64,000 bases of DNA from Immersiella caudata (Eukaryota > Ascomycota > Sordariomycetes > Sordariales > Lasiosphaeriaceae), in the NCBI GenBank assembly GCA_030512335.1, contig JAULSU010000002.1:372001-436000 (forward strand), read 5' to 3'. Position numbers and translations under genes: made by a program. Numbering within the stretch: position 1 is the stretch's first letter; every line of letters begins with the position of its first letter. Below are positions 34,086 through 45,965 of the stretch, piece after piece. The notes under the pieces were generated by a model. That model saw nothing but the letters and a program-made list of their open reading frames with translations, did no database searches and had not been told where the DNA came from.

Positions 34086-35240
34086 TCAACCCTCCAACAA
34101 GCGCACATCCATCACACTCTCATACTGCGCCTTGTTATAAGCATACGTCTTAACCAGCCTCAATCCCGCCTGCTCAAACAGCGCCGTCCAATCCTTCTCA
34201 GTCCTCTCGGCGCTCGCAAACGCACTCATCATGGTCAAATCTAACGTGGTAACATCGGCCTTGACCCCGGTCTCGGGAAGGATCATCTCGTCAATCAACA
34301 AGATTGAATCAGGCCCCATGGCCTCCTTCGTCAAACGCAACAGCTTCAAGACTTTGTGATCAGGATGATTGTGCAAGACAGCGCGCATGTAGTACAACTT
34401 GGCGCCCTGAACAGGCTGCGGATCCCAAAAGTTGTGCACCATGTTCTCAACACCTGCTGTAGGCAACGCCTGGGCAATCGAGTGCGCGAGATCCTGGAGG
34501 ATGACACGCCCGGGGACATGCGGGTAGGTTTCCTTGAACTGAGCACACTGATGGCCGATGCTACCGCCAATGTTGACATAGACCGCGTTGTCAGCGGACC
34601 ATCCCTTCGTTGCTTCCTCGACGGGATAAACGCTCAGCCAGGACTCGTTGGATTTGCGGCGGAGAGCCATCAGGTCATTGAAGTACTTGAGATTCTCTGG
34701 ATGGGAAGAAAACCAGGCGTAGGGATGGAGGCCTGTGTTGAAGGCGTCTTGGAAGGGGGCGTGGGAATCGTCGGAGGGGTTTTTGTAGTTTGTTTTCTTC
34801 AGAAACGAGGGAAGGACTGAGTGCGTCGGGCTGGCTGTCTTGAGATAGTGGTATACTCCAGCGACTCCCAGGTCGCTGGCGAGCGTTTTGGTGACGGAAT
34901 TGGCTGCAAACTGGCCCGGGCCGGTTTCGTCGATGACATTGGTGGCCGCGAGGTAGCGGATGATGCGGGTGAGGAGGGGGGCATCGGCGCCGGTCTGCTC
35001 TGCCAGTTGGGAGACTCCAAGAGGGCTCTTAGCGTCGGCGAGATACTTGAAGAGACCCAGGTCCAGGCCAATCTCGACCGTGGCTGACCCGAGAGTACCG
35101 CAGCCGAGTCTGTGTATAATCTCCATGGGGTCCTCGAAAGAGGAGGCTAAACCGCGGAGAGAGGTGATGAGATTCCGACGGTCACTGTCGTCAGCCGTGG
35201 CTGCAAAGGCCTTGATTTGCTCGAACGCGGCGTTGACCAT
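34086..35240 (-). CDS. SAM-dependent O-methyltransferase (class I, COMT-type)
   Basis: 384 residues, intronless, full length for fungal secondary-metabolite O-methyltransferases. The N-terminal part (about 40-140) is a winged-helix dimerisation region (LTRIIRYLAATNVI). The SAM-binding motif I is YVNIGGSIGH (221-230), a variant of DVGGGxG. The catalytic-His region is RAVLHNHPDHKVL (about 286-299), and LLIDEMILPETG follows. It presumably methylates a hydroxyl on a small molecule in the cytosol. Neighbours on the same strand are an A-T-TE NRPS-like pseudogene and unknown pseudogenes, so it was probably a tailoring enzyme of that locus. Unlike them it has no stop or frameshift. The product cannot be inferred. 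Confidence 0.9.
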   Translation of the reverse strand: MVNAAFEQIKAFAATADDSDRRNLITSLRGLASSFEDPMEIIHRLGCGTLGSATVEIGLDLGLFKYLADAKSPLGVSQLAEQTGADAPLLTRIIRYLAATNVIDETGPGQFAANSVTKTLASDLGVAGVYHYLKTASPTHSVLPSFLKKTNYKNPSDDSHAPFQDAFNTGLHPYAWFSSHPENLKYFNDLMALRRKSNESWLSVYPVEEATKGWSADNAVYVNIGGSIGHQCAQFKETYPHVPGRVILQDLAHSIAQALPTAGVENMVHNFWDPQPVQGAKLYYMRAVLHNHPDHKVLKLLRLTKEAMGPDSILLIDEMILPETGVKADVTTLDLTMMSAFASAERTEKDWTALFEQAGLRLVKTYAYNKAQYESVMDVRLLEG

Positions 35241-35872
35241 GTTGACGATTGGGTATTGGTGCAGTATGAGTTGATGGAAATGATGGCTCCCTGAGTTGGT
35301 GGTGGTACTGGTGGGAAATCCTCAGATCAGCCCCTGGAGACTAAGTATTTAAGCAACGCGAGTATCATAGCTGGGATCTTCAGGGTAAGCTGGCATGATG
35401 GTGGAAGATACATGAGTCTGAGGCACTCCCTGTCTATGCCAAATCGCGGCGTCTTGGCGGCGCTCACCGTGTAACACAAGTATTTGATTGGACTGCGCTG
35501 CAACGAGGATACTTCCGAATTTTATCCATCCCGCGCGGGGGCCAAAATGGCAGTAGGCAGGCCCTGGGGCTGTGCGCAGAACCAGCACGGATTCACCGAC
35601 GGGTGATTCCGTGTCATCTTCTCCGCTGTGAATGCCTCCATGTAAACCCCGCAAAGAAGGCGACGAGAAGAAGGCTCGCTGACAAACGTGGAGCTGAGGC
35701 TTACGCTGCAGTTGGGAATCGTTGTCTGAGAGAGTTTCTTGATTGCCTGGGGTTGCTTACTACATGGATGATCAAGGCTCTGTAAGCGAATCCTAATCAG
35801 GGCGGGAATAGCAATGTCGGAAAGTAGCCTCGGAAAGGAGCACATCCTTCTCGGCGGCCAACCATCACCATC
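35241..35872. other. Intergenic spacer, O-methyltransferase promoter side
   Basis: Short overlapping minus-strand frames (35,349-35,845) show no domain or consistent codon pattern. I see no supported gene. Confidence 0.45.
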
Positions 35873-38625
35873 CTACACTTTCTTTCTTTGGTTGTACTCA
35901 TCATCCCTTTCAGCGAGCGCCTTCACCAACGTCCCCGCAAATCCCTCCACAAACTCAGGACCAACCATCGTATAATGCTCACCACCAACCGCATGGAACC
36001 GAACACCCCCATCAGCATGAGGCTCTTCGGGTTCCACAAAGTCCTCCCACCTTTTTAGATGCACTTCCAACCACTCCTCACGCGAAGCCGCGGCGGTCCG
36101 CAGTGGCACGGCGTGGAAGACGTCCATTCCCCAACGCAACTTTCCCCTCGGCTCGTAATCTACCGCCATGTTTTGTAGTCCGTTGGCTACGTCTGCCCAG
36201 CGAGCCAGAGCTGCGCGTGTGAGGCCAAGTTCGGCAACCGAGTTGGAGATGAAGACCCTAAGATTTGGGGAACAGCAGCGGAACGGGAGATTTTGCGGTA
36301 GTCAGCCGCCGAAAACTCAAACGAGTCGGCATATTCGGACGTGGTCAAACTGAGGAAGTGACTGAGATGGAGCAGATACATGTTCCAGTTGAGTTGGCGC
36401 ATGCAGTGTTTGATGTGTGGAGGGAGATTGAAGTTGCCGAGGAAGAGAACCGAAGACGTCTCTTGCAGTACTTTGGCCACCTCGAAGGTGAGCATGGTGC
36501 CGTAACTGCATCCTGCCAAGGCGTAAGGCCCCTGAGGCTGGCGCGAGCGGATGGCGGCAATGTAGGCGGAGGCTGTCTCAGAGATGCTGGAAACCCGGGT
36601 TTGGTTCAGTTCGAAACCCCTTGCGCGGACGGCATAGACTGAGCGGGCGTGCGGTTCTAGCGCTGCGAGGTGATGCGCCAAGTTGAGAAAGATGAGCACT
36701 TCGCCAACGCCTGGGTGGACTAGCCAGAGAGGGGTCTTGTTGGTTGCGTTGTCGGGGTGGGGGGTCCGAGGGGGAACAAGCGTGACGACAGGATCGTAGT
36801 TCGACTCCGTCACCTTTTCGAGAGGATCATGCGGTTTATCACTTTCTGCAGTTGCCGCTGGTGTTGGATTGAGACGCAGTAGGGTATCGAGTACCTCGGC
36901 GAGGGATCGTGCAGATGGATTTTTGAGGAGTGTGATAACGGGGACTGAGATGCCGAGCCGTTGGTCGAGGCGGTGCTTCAGCCGGATTAGATCCGTCGAA
37001 GTGAAGCCAGCTGAAAGGATTGAAGCACCGACGCCGCTATGGAGATGTTCCTTCGCGGAAGAAAGGGGATGGAGTTTGGCCCGAGTGCGGACACCACAGG
37101 ACGAGATGCGGTGCTCATGACGCAAGCCCTCACGGCAAGATCTTCAATCGCCACCATGTCGGCCTCGGGATCCCTGTTTCTTGGAATGTACGCCACAACG
37201 ACTTGCTCCATCACCATATCGGCGGTCTGTGCCGGGAAAACCACGACGCGGGTCACGAGAGCGCCGAGTGCCTGTTCGACAGCCATCTGGACGTCGGCCG
37301 TTTCGACTTTGATGTTGTTGATGTTGATGACATCCTTGGCCCGGCCAGTCAAATGATGATGGCCCGACACGTCAAGAGTCGCCCTGTCGCCGGTGCGAAA
37401 TCAGCCCTCAGATGTGAACGCCTCCCTTGTTGCAGCCGGGTTCCGGTATTAGCCCCTAAACACAACGTTCCCGCGAACCTCCAGATCATGCCCCTCCATG
37501 ACGCGCATCTCGATTCCTGCAATGCATCTCCCAAGACACGCTGTCATGAGATGCTGCGAGGCGTCGTACTGTGGACACTCCAGATTGTAAATGGCGCCAG
37601 CACATGTTTCTGTCATGCCGAATCCAGGAGTGATGACATGTTCCGGCGCGCCATAGCGTTGAAACAACTCCGTTGCCGCGACACATGTTGCCACGTCGTT
37701 TGCCTCACCGCCAGAGGCCAGGAAATTGAGCGTCGACAAGTCCCAGTCACCGCCTTGGAGGCTGGCTTCCGCGCCCTTCAGTGCCGAAACAAGCCGAGCT
37801 AGGAAGAAGTTGGGGGCGAATGACCGTGAGATTTGATGGCGGCTCAGCAGATCGAGGAAGACTGTTGGTGTTGAAAAATGTCCGCAGCGGGGGTGTGAAC
37901 TTGATCAGCTCCGAGCCAGAGTGCCGGCATGTGAATTTCGACCAAACTGGCGACATGATCGAGGCCAATCCAGTTGAGGAATACGCCGTTTCTGGGGAGT
38001 TGTCGAACGGCGGCTTTCCCCTGAACAGCGGCGAGAACTTGACGGTAAGTGATCTCAACGGCTTTTGCGTTTCCGATGCTACCCAATATCAGCGTGAGGA
38101 AGGCCGGCTTGTCGTCCAAGTCATCGTCGCTGGTAGCCACCGTCATTTTGTCAAATTCATCATCGAGATGACCTTTGGTCTGTGCTGCAAGGTCCTCGAC
38201 CGTGTGCAGCCGGAAAGTGTGGGGTCCATCAAACGACGAGATCGACTCCTCGCGCGTAATGCAGATGGGCGACTGCAGAAGCGAAGAGAGGCCCAGTATG
38301 TGTTAGCGGCGGTGCTCTTCGGCATTGATAAAGGGCGACGACAAGACGGGCAGACCGCTGGCAAGAACGACGGCCCAAAACCACAAGATTGTGTCCAAGT
38401 GATCCTGGGGGTGGAGAAGCACGGGCGCTCCTTCCTCGAAGTTTTTGATGCGCCGAATGATGCCACTTTTCGCAGTCGCTTCGGTTAGCAAGTCGGTGTA
38501 CGTCACTCCCTTCCAGGATGTCTTGCTGTTTCCCAGGGCGCGGAAGACCATTCTTCGGGACGATGTGGAGTCTGAAGCGCGACGGAGCAAACTTGCGCAT
38601 GTAATACCGTACGCTCAAAGGGAGA
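35873..38625 (-). pseudogene. NRPS-like A-T-TE synthetase, 5'-truncated and broken
   Basis: Minus-strand order: adenylation domain without its first residues (from about 38,625, LLRRASDSTSSRR, then VTYTDLL), a phosphate-binding loop LILGSIGNAKAVE where LTSGSTGNAKAVE is usual (about 38,070), SGGEAND and GFGMTETCAGAIYN (about 37,600-37,700), the hinge GRAKDVININNIKVE (37,330), a carrier domain SAGFTSTDLIRLKHRL with the phosphopantetheine Ser near 36,998, and a thioesterase with AGCSYGTM (Ser near 36,506) and GEHYTMV (His, about 35,950). Lesions: stops at about 38,304 (TAA), 37,457 (TAA) and 37,400 (GWFRTGD with TGA for W), and frameshifts near 37,870, 37,045 and 36,258. Such enzymes activate aryl-pyruvic or similar acids. 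The product is unknown. Confidence 0.87.
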
Positions 38626-39766
38626 GCGGCTCCTGAAATGTTGCGGATGTCCAGCTCGCCGAAGAGCCCATAGCCCATCTCCCAGCGTTCATTTTCCGAA
38701 GCAATATCCTGCGCTTCTATGGCCGAAACTTCAACACCAACCTTGCGAAAGTTGATGACCTCTCCGAGCGAAAGGAACTGGTCAACGGAGCCCCGTATGA
38801 CGAAGTCTGCGACATTTATCGGTAAGCTCCAATCCCGCTCGGCGCTCAAAGTAGCCGATACTTTCAGCTCTGTTGGCGCCATGTCGTTCCTCCCGCTGTA
38901 GATGGGCCGCAACAAGTCATTGATGGGTTGGAGAGGGCCGGTAAAGGTGATGACTGTGTTCAGAGACAGACCAGCTGGGTTGAAGAAGGCGTCCACTTCC
39001 TCCGAGTAGGCAAACTCGATATTCTTGATAGGCAGGTTCTGAATTGTTTCGCTGTCGATTGAGGGAAATAGCTGTGAAATGGATCCGGTGACAAGCCCCC
39101 CGAAATCGGGCTTGACGGTCTCCTTGATGGGATAGTCGGGATCTGAGCTCTGGAGGCTATACAGCTTCTCAGTCAAGCCAGAAATGCCAAAGAGACCGGT
39201 AATGTTGCCCTGCAGCACGTAGTCCGAAACGGTTGAAGTGTATGCGCGGGTGAAAGCACTGGACGCGAACTCGGTCACTTCGGAGCGGGTGAAATGCTGT
39301 GGGCCATGGACCTGGAGACCCAGACGCGAAGACGAAGGGAGCATTAGGACCGGCGAGGTCGAGGCTTCCGTAGCACTTGTAGCCGGGACCAGGAGGAGCC
39401 CGGTTTTGGTTGCGGATCTGTCGACGGCATGGGCTGTGACGGGAAGTTCCGCGTACCTGTCGTTCTCATCGCAGACGACAAGAGAAACACGGTGTAAGCG
39501 GATGCCTCCCACGTAGATAGTGTCACCTTCTACAGAGGCCACTGAGCCAGCGGGCAGGGGGCAGAGGACATGGCAGAAACGTTGCCGCCGAGCGAGGGTG
39601 AGGGATCCGCAAACAGACTGCCTCGAAACCGCTTGAGGTGAGACTGGAGACTTTGAGACGAGTCCAGTCGGTTGATGTTGTCGGCCAGAGTCAGCTCGGG
39701 TTCGAGGCTCGCCAACGCCGCATCTCAGTCAGCCACCTCTAGCTGCGGATTCGAGATTTGAGCCAT
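38626..39766 (-). pseudogene. Unrecognised gene, 3'-truncated and fused to the NRPS-like remnant
   Basis: Starts at ATG 39,766 (MAQISNPQLEVAD) and meets an in-frame TGA at 39,725-39,727. It continues as LEPELTLADNINRL, shifts frame near 39,560, then runs open for about 310 residues (GDTIYVGGIRLHRVSLVV to ISGAALPLSVRYY). That long frame continues into out-of-frame NRPS-like sequence, so the true C-terminus is missing. I do not recognise the family. It is rich in beta-type alternation and in Ser/Thr, without transmembrane segments or Cys pairs. Confidence 0.6.
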
Positions 39767-39789
39767 GGTGCTAAGTCTCTACATCTTTA

Positions 39790-41352
39790 TTTTGGCGAGT
39801 AGCTACTCCACCTTGTGCTTGAAGACGGTTTCGATCACGGCGATATCCACTATAGCCTCTCCCTTGGTGAAGAAAACCCTATGGAAAGGACCGAGGGTCA
39901 AATATAGAGCTGGCTCATCCCAATTCAGGAGGTGCGACTGGTCATCAATCGACAATGTCCAGGAGAGCCTAAAGTGGATCCAGGGGAACTTGTCGGACCA
40001 CGACTGCTCGTTTAAGTCTTTGGAAATGACCGACACGAAATCCAACTGACCCGTGACTTCCTGTATTCTCGCTCCAGCCGGAACAACCTGTGCCAGGCGG
40101 CTTCGACCCTCAGCATCCACGAGTTTACCTCCCAGGTATCAAACATCATGTTGAGCTGCATCTGGCTGGTCTCCCATGCATCATGCTTGGTTCGGTCCAT
40201 TATGCCGCCGAACGAAAAAGCGCAGATGTGAAGCCACTATTTGCGTGACGCTTATGGTTAGCTGCTGATGAAAGGGGAATAGAGCCCTTCTTTCCATGCT
40301 CCGAGATTTTGATTCCATCTCTCTGAAGCCCTTCCCACATTTCCTCATCGGTCTTTGTGCGCCTCGTGGTGTACTTTAGAGTCTTGCCCATGTTGTCGTC
40401 ATACTTGGACAGGGGCCGCCAAGACTTGGTCCCCAGCCGCATTGCATCCTTCGGGGTCATGTACGACTCATAATGGGCGAAGGGGTTCAGCGCGTACTAC
40501 GAGCCCGCCAAAGTCAGCGATTGTTGGTTCGGGAAAAGACCATGCACTCACCTCTGTCACATCGAGACCATCCAGGTAGTCTTCAACCCCTTCGTCGAAA
40601 GTGCCTGAAACGCGGCTTCAATATCACCAAACGTGACTTCATGCGTGTTGCGCGGGAGGATGTACACAGTTACGCCTTCGGGGTCGAGCCCACGAAATGT
40701 GGCGCCCATACCTGTAAAAGTCCACGTTGATGTTGCTGCTCGAAATAGCGATTCCCAGTAGTCGGCTTTGACCATGTTGTGGAAGAAAGTGGGTAGAACC
40801 AACAGATTTTGCGACTCTGTTGCCGTTGCGGGCCGGGATCCGGTATCCACCCCACAGAGCACCTTTCTGCTCCGAGCTCAAGCTGCGATCCTCCGTCATA
40901 ATCTTCCACTGGCTGTAAGGCAGCTCACTGGGCCGTTTGTCGTGGTAGTCATGGTACTTGCCCGTATTCTCGGGTGCTGACACCCTCGCCTTCTGGCCTT
41001 CTCCCGTGCGGTATTCATGTCACTCATAGACCGGTCCAGCATCTTTGATGATGTGACTATTGAGAAATGTGACAGACAGGTAGGGTTCCGACCGAACGCC
41101 CATATCAGCTCAGTATTTCCTGGTAAGTCTGACGTATGAGTCGCCGGGGGCGCAGAAATCGTCCAGAAGCTTTCCTTCTTCTTCACTTCTCAGATGCACT
41201 ACTTCGGACGGATCGATCTTGGCCTCCCAGTCGTTGGTAAGGCCGTAGATGGTGCCCTCGCGTCCAAGTGTTTGAACGTGCTCCACCTTGGCTTCCCATG
41301 CAGTGCGCATTTTGTCGGGTTCAAGTTGTTTGTCCTTCGGGATTCGGATCAT
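39790..41352 (-). pseudogene. Unrecognised conserved-looking gene, broken
   Basis: Begins MIRIPKDKQLEPDK at 41,352 and runs LLDDFCAPGDSYVRLTRKY, then TGA, ADMGVRSEPYLSVTFLNSHI, GPVYE, TGA, HEYRTGEGQKARV and on to KGALWGGYRIPA in one frame. Both TGA codons fit TGG to TGA changes. Further pieces follow in other frames (GMGATFRGLDPEGVTVYILP at about 40,700; WKDR-less part at 40,460-40,200; MDRTKHDAWETSQMQLNM at 40,200 joining ARIQEVTGQLDFVSV to the stop at 39,803). Introns may account for some frame changes but not for the stops. The family is not recognised. Its position upstream of the NRPS-like gene suggests the same former cluster. Confidence 0.6.
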
Positions 41353-43000
41353 GGTGACGAACGGCTCCTTACGATGATGCGGAAGGTTAAGATATAGGTA
41401 TGCTGAGGTGGTGAGTGCTGTCAGGCCCAGAACCTAGAGATTTCGAGATTCCATCGTCCTCTTGACCTTTGTGAGCGTGCTCTTCATTAGCTGGCCCGGG
41501 GTTGTTGGTCTAGGCCGTTTTGATGTCGAGTACAGCAACAAAGCTGCATGCATGGCACTAGCTGTGAGGCCTAGCCTCAATGAAATGCTTGCACCGAGCA
41601 TCGGGCGATTTAGATGCCGCGCTGGTTGGTGCCCACTCTAATCAAGAGTCGGAACTCCGGCGTTGACGTTGGAATGGCTTAATTGATTGGCCAGAATCCT
41701 CAGTCGAGAATGAAGTATTGCATTGCACAGCAAAGCTTGCATTTCCTTGCCGTCCAGGGAGCGTTTTGCCGTTGCCAGTTGGCGACTCCACAATGTTCTG
41801 GATCTCTGGAGACCACTGCTCGTTGAACGCATGGCCCACGGCACGGTGCGTGGTGCATGAAAGACACCAGGGTGGGCGAAGGGAAAACGACAATGCCGGA
41901 TGTTGCGCGGTGGAGGACGATGAGGATGATGCTCAGCTTCGCCAGCTGGAAAATGCTGGCCCCACCATTTTCGGCAGCAGTTTCTCTGACCGCCTCGCGA
42001 CTGCCATCCCTTCGAACTGCATCGGGGAAGGTGCATTGGCATGTTGAGCATGACTGTGGGTTTTCGAAGACGGATCTCCCAAGACTTGTTGCATAGCAGA
42101 TGCAAATGTTCCCTTCACAAATTCTGGGTGCTGAGGATTGCACCCTTGTCATCTGAATCCCCGAACGCAACACCTCAACTCTTGTCATTGCTTGGCATCA
42201 CCCCATTTCCGTATCCCACAGGGCTGAAGGATTGATCACGATCCACCTCAGCCAGAATTGCATCCCCCAAAGAAGGACGGCTCCAGTGCGCGCTTCATGC
42301 CCTTCTGGGTTCCCGCTCGATTGACTTTAGAAAGCGCCAAGCCCCCCTTCTCCCATATTCGATCGCGAGTTTCGCACCGGCAAAGCGGAGCGATCCGAAC
42401 CTTGAGACTGCAGACCGCCATTTCCGATGAAAACACCGTCCGCCCATGGCCGAACCATTTGAGTGCGATTGATCAATTCGATAACCCACAAAAGAACACG
42501 TCGAGCCAACCACGCAACCAAGCCCACGGGCACCGACATCGGCTGTGCAACCGACCAAACAGGAGCTGATGGTGAAACCCTCTTGAGTCAACTTTACGCC
42601 CACAAGTTCAGCTCGAGAATTAATATTGGAATTGCTTTTTCCTCTTCGCATCTAGAAACGTTCGTTCCTGCGCCGAATAGGATTTCACCCTGTTCAGTTT
42701 CCCGATTCATTTTTTCCCGGTACTCTCTTTGTGTCTCGCAACTCCATGCATTGACGCTTTGCATAAAGGAACAACTCTCTTGTCTCCCCTGTCATAACAC
42801 CGAACCCAGCACTTGTCGATTATCGGTTGGTGGCGTTTCCACCAGACAACGGACCGGGGCTAGCTCAGCTTCCACGACAACGGCGTCCAGCCGCAGCGCC
42901 CAAACCAGACTAGGTCGGCCCAAACTTTCGTGGTTGCACAGACTTTGCAATTTCAGCGGAATGAGTTTTCTCTCCCTGGATTCCGTGGGTTTTCTGTGTA
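41353..43000. other. Long intergenic region upstream of aquaporin
   Basis: Several overlapping frames of 100-160 codons occur on both strands between 41,640 and 42,660, without recognisable motifs or a single coherent frame. The 162-codon minus frame ending at 41,700 is Cys-rich but not convincing. I support no gene here. Confidence 0.4.
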
Positions 43001-43278
43001 TATATGAATCGTCTCTGTTTTTCTTTGCGCGATGCTGTTTTCCTCTTCTTGCCGCTCCTTGTTTCCTTCGACGGTGCAGCGTCGCTCAATTTGAGCCATT
43101 CTCGACTCTCGTTCAGTCCATTCCTTACGCTCGCTCATTCAAACACGTTCTTTACATTCCTTTTTTAATTTCATTCCAACGACACGACACGACTCATCCC
43201 TTTTTTAATCAGTCTCCCGCCAGTTCCTTCCTCCCACCGTTTCTCAACCCCTGACTCAAACCACCACCGGTCGCCAGA
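43000..43278 (+). promoter_or_regulatory. Aquaporin promoter/leader, TATA-like and CT-rich
   Basis: A TATA-like TGTATATATGAA at about 42,997-43,008 is followed by about 270 nt of pyrimidine-rich leader (runs of CTTCC, TTCCTT) before the start codon. CT-rich tracts are common before well-expressed fungal genes. Confidence 0.45.
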
Positions 43279-44323
43279 ATGGGCTCCTCACGCACCCCCT
43301 CCGAAAAGACCATCGCCGCTACCACCTCCGTCATTCCGGTCCCTTCAATCCCCACCAAGGCCGCCCCCGACAGCACCACCCGGAAGACCACCACCCTCCG
43401 CCTCGGCAAGATGTCCTCCCGCGGCCTCACCCTCCCAACCCTGGTCGTCCACAACCTCGTGGCCTTCCTCTCCGAATTCGTCGGTACCTTCCTCTTCCTC
43501 TTCTTCGCCTTCTCGGGAACCGCCCTCGCCAACACCTACGCTTCGACGACACCGCCCTTGGTGACCCTCCTCTTCATCGCCTTCTCTTTTGGTCTGTCAC
43601 TCACCGCCAACGTCTGGGCTTTCTACCGCGTCTCCGGAGGCATGTTCAACCCCGTCGTCACCCTCGCGCTCTTCTTGGTCGGAGGATTGTCTGCAGTGCG
43701 CAGCGCGGTGGTGGTAGCGGCGCAATTACTAGCGGGTATCTGCGCAGCGGGGGTGGTCAGCGGGCTCTACCCCGGCGATATGGCGGTGGATACGGGGCTG
43801 GGAGCGGGGACGAGCACGGCGCAAGGGTTGTTTATCGAGGTGTTTTTGACGACGGAGTTGGTCTTTGTGATTTTGATGGTGGCGGCGGAGAAGCACAAGG
43901 CAACCTTTATGGCGCCGTTGGCGATTGGAGGGGCATTTACGTTGACGCAGCTTGTTGGTATGTTTTCCCTCCCTTTTCTTTTTCAGATCCCCTTTTCCCA
44001 TCTCTGTCTTGGAACAGGAATTGAGTGAGGGGGAGCCTGGGGGAGAGTTGGAGAAAGAGGCTAACAGAATAGGGGTCCACTTCACCGGCGGATCGCTCAA
44101 CCCCGCGCGCAGTCTCGGACCGGCTGTGGTGCTGGGACGCTGGCCAGAGTACTTTTGGATCTACTTCATCGGTCCGATTCTCGGCGCTTTGCTCGCCAGC
44201 GCCTTCTACAGCTTGCTCAACTTCTTGCGCTGGAAGGAGTGCAACCCTGGCCAGGATCACGACGACGTTGAGAGGCTCCAGGTGGTGTCTGAGAACCGGA
44301 AGGGCGACGAGTCGTCGTTTTGA
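43279..44323 (+). CDS. Aquaporin (MIP family)
   Basis: Two exons, 43,279-43,957 and 44,073-44,323, with a 115-bp intron (GTATGT donor, GCTAAC branch sequence, TAG acceptor), give 309 residues. After a 55-residue hydrophilic N-terminus there are six transmembrane segments with the two half-helix boxes GGMFNPVVT (NPV at 124-126) and GGSLNPARS (NPA at 236-238, Arg 239 of the selectivity filter). The intron falls in LVG|VHFTGG, just before the second box. It should form a tetrameric membrane channel for water or small neutral solutes. NPV for the first NPA is found in other fungal members. The lack of the extended loop typical of glycerol facilitators favours an orthodox-type channel. Confidence 0.92.
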
Positions 44324-45965
44324 TTTGGGACGGAGTTGAGTTTCAGGGGTTGGGTTGGGCGCGATGGCGTTGGTTTCGGGGCAGGGACCGCTTTGGGAAA
44401 CTTTTACGTGAGCTGCATGCGGGATGATGACTCGAGCGGATGAGGGTGAATGGGAGATGGCTGGGCACGAAACGAGGGAAGGGGAAGCGGAGGACGGGAT
44501 GGGATGGAGAAGGTGACGTGGGCATTGGGTTGGAAAGAGGTCGGGGAAGGGTTGGAGAAGGGTTGGAATGGGAATGGGTTGGAAAAGGGGCATTGGTTGG
44601 AAGCAGTTGGCATTTGCAGGAGGGAGATACCACAGGATAGCATTGGATGGGGGGAACTTCAAAAGCAATTGCAGTTGAACTTTGATAGACACTAGATAGA
44701 TACCTACACTTAATCTCTACCGAAGATGACCGGCCACTCTCATTGGGAAGGTCCGTGAAACACTAGACTCGGGAAACCGTGACGCCCACCAGTAAGTGAC
44801 CGTGCCTGGCCAGTAGTTCGGCGTGGCTCCTGCAGGCTAGAGGATTGCATTTTTGGAGGCCCGCTAACGATATGGGGACTCAAGTCGTTCGCAGCACTAC
44901 CTATCACGATTGGGGAAGGTGACTCCGCGATAGTCCCATTGTTCCACACGACAGGTCCAAGCTACAGGTGACAGAGGACAAGAATTATGGGGGCGGTCAG
45001 CAAGCGTGGGATACCATCAACAACTAGGTCGATGCGCGGACTAATGGTGATGGTTGCGCCATCTCCAGAGCTTTGGCTCTCCCCGCACTTTGGTGTAAGT
45101 GATGACTGCAAGTACCTGCATTTTAGTCCCACCAACCAACTCTGAGTGCCGAGGTTAGCCTAAAGATCTCCCCGTGATCGATCCAAGATCGAGGCCGTTT
45201 GATCTGAGGATGCGTGAAGCGATTGGGTGTTTTTTTTTGGCGGCACTCACTCTAATTTTCTGTGGGTTGGGGAAGCTCAGGGGGACGAGCCACTCTGGTG
45301 ATGTTAATACACAGTTTTCCCCCAGTGCCAAGCTCCGCTCCCGTTTTAGCAATCGCTCCACAGGAATTCGCCCAAGCTTGCAAAAGGATGGCTCCCGTAT
45401 CCCAACAGCCATTTCTCAACAATCTTGGACTTGAGGATACCGTAGCGCTTCTGGAACTCCGCTCTGGGTCTCGCAGCGTTGCAAGTGCCGGTTTTCGCGC
45501 ACACTTTGGGTATCACGGCCGTTGTCAACAGTCCGGGTGACCCAACGCCCGCACGTTTTTCCAGGTTTGTCGGGGCCACATTTTCGTTTTTTCCTGGAGA
45601 TGTGCTGGGATTCTGGCGAAGAGGGCCGCCTGATGAAGGGCCAAGACGAACAATGCGACACCACAGCGTTCCAACGGGTCTTCTTCATGGCGGCCGAAGT
45701 AACATCGCCAATGCGGGGAATGCCTGTCTGCCATCGTGCCCCCCATCGCCTGCCGAGCACGGCTAGAACAGGAAAAAGCTGCGATTTAGCGAGACAACCA
45801 AAGAGTCTGGAGAAGAAAAGACTCTCAAGCGCTACACAAACTCAAAGACGATAGAATTAGTATAAGAGAAGATGGACATTCTCCTTCTCACCACCCTCAA
45901 CTCCATCCGCCCACCATCCTCACTCCTCATCCCTCAGATTGGACTTTACCCCTGAATATTCCACC
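44324..45965. other. Intergenic region between aquaporin and cutinase
   Basis: Contains a G-rich, TGGAATGGG-like stretch after the aquaporin (44,440-44,640) and no supported gene. Frames at 45,155-45,854 lack domains. A TATA-like GTATAAGAG at about 45,859-45,867 lies roughly 100 bp before the cutinase start. Confidence 0.5.
45859..45867 (+). promoter_or_regulatory. TATA-like element of the cutinase gene
   Basis: GTATAAGAG about 100 bp upstream of the start codon, followed by a C-rich leader with repeated CACCCTCA-like and CATCC words. Confidence 0.4.

Noticed and set aside
41700..42188. 162-codon minus-strand frame, Cys-rich
   Set aside because: Overlapping frames of similar length exist on both strands, there is no domain or signal peptide, and the competing frame has a stop. 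Not enough for a gene.
42463..43254. 263-codon plus frame before aquaporin
   Set aside because: Lies in the CT-rich promoter and leader. Composition alone keeps it open, and no homology is apparent.
44450..44692. Frames rich in Gly/Trp or Pro/Ser after aquaporin
   Set aside because: They arise from a G-rich repeated stretch in the 3' flank. Frames on both strands are equally open.
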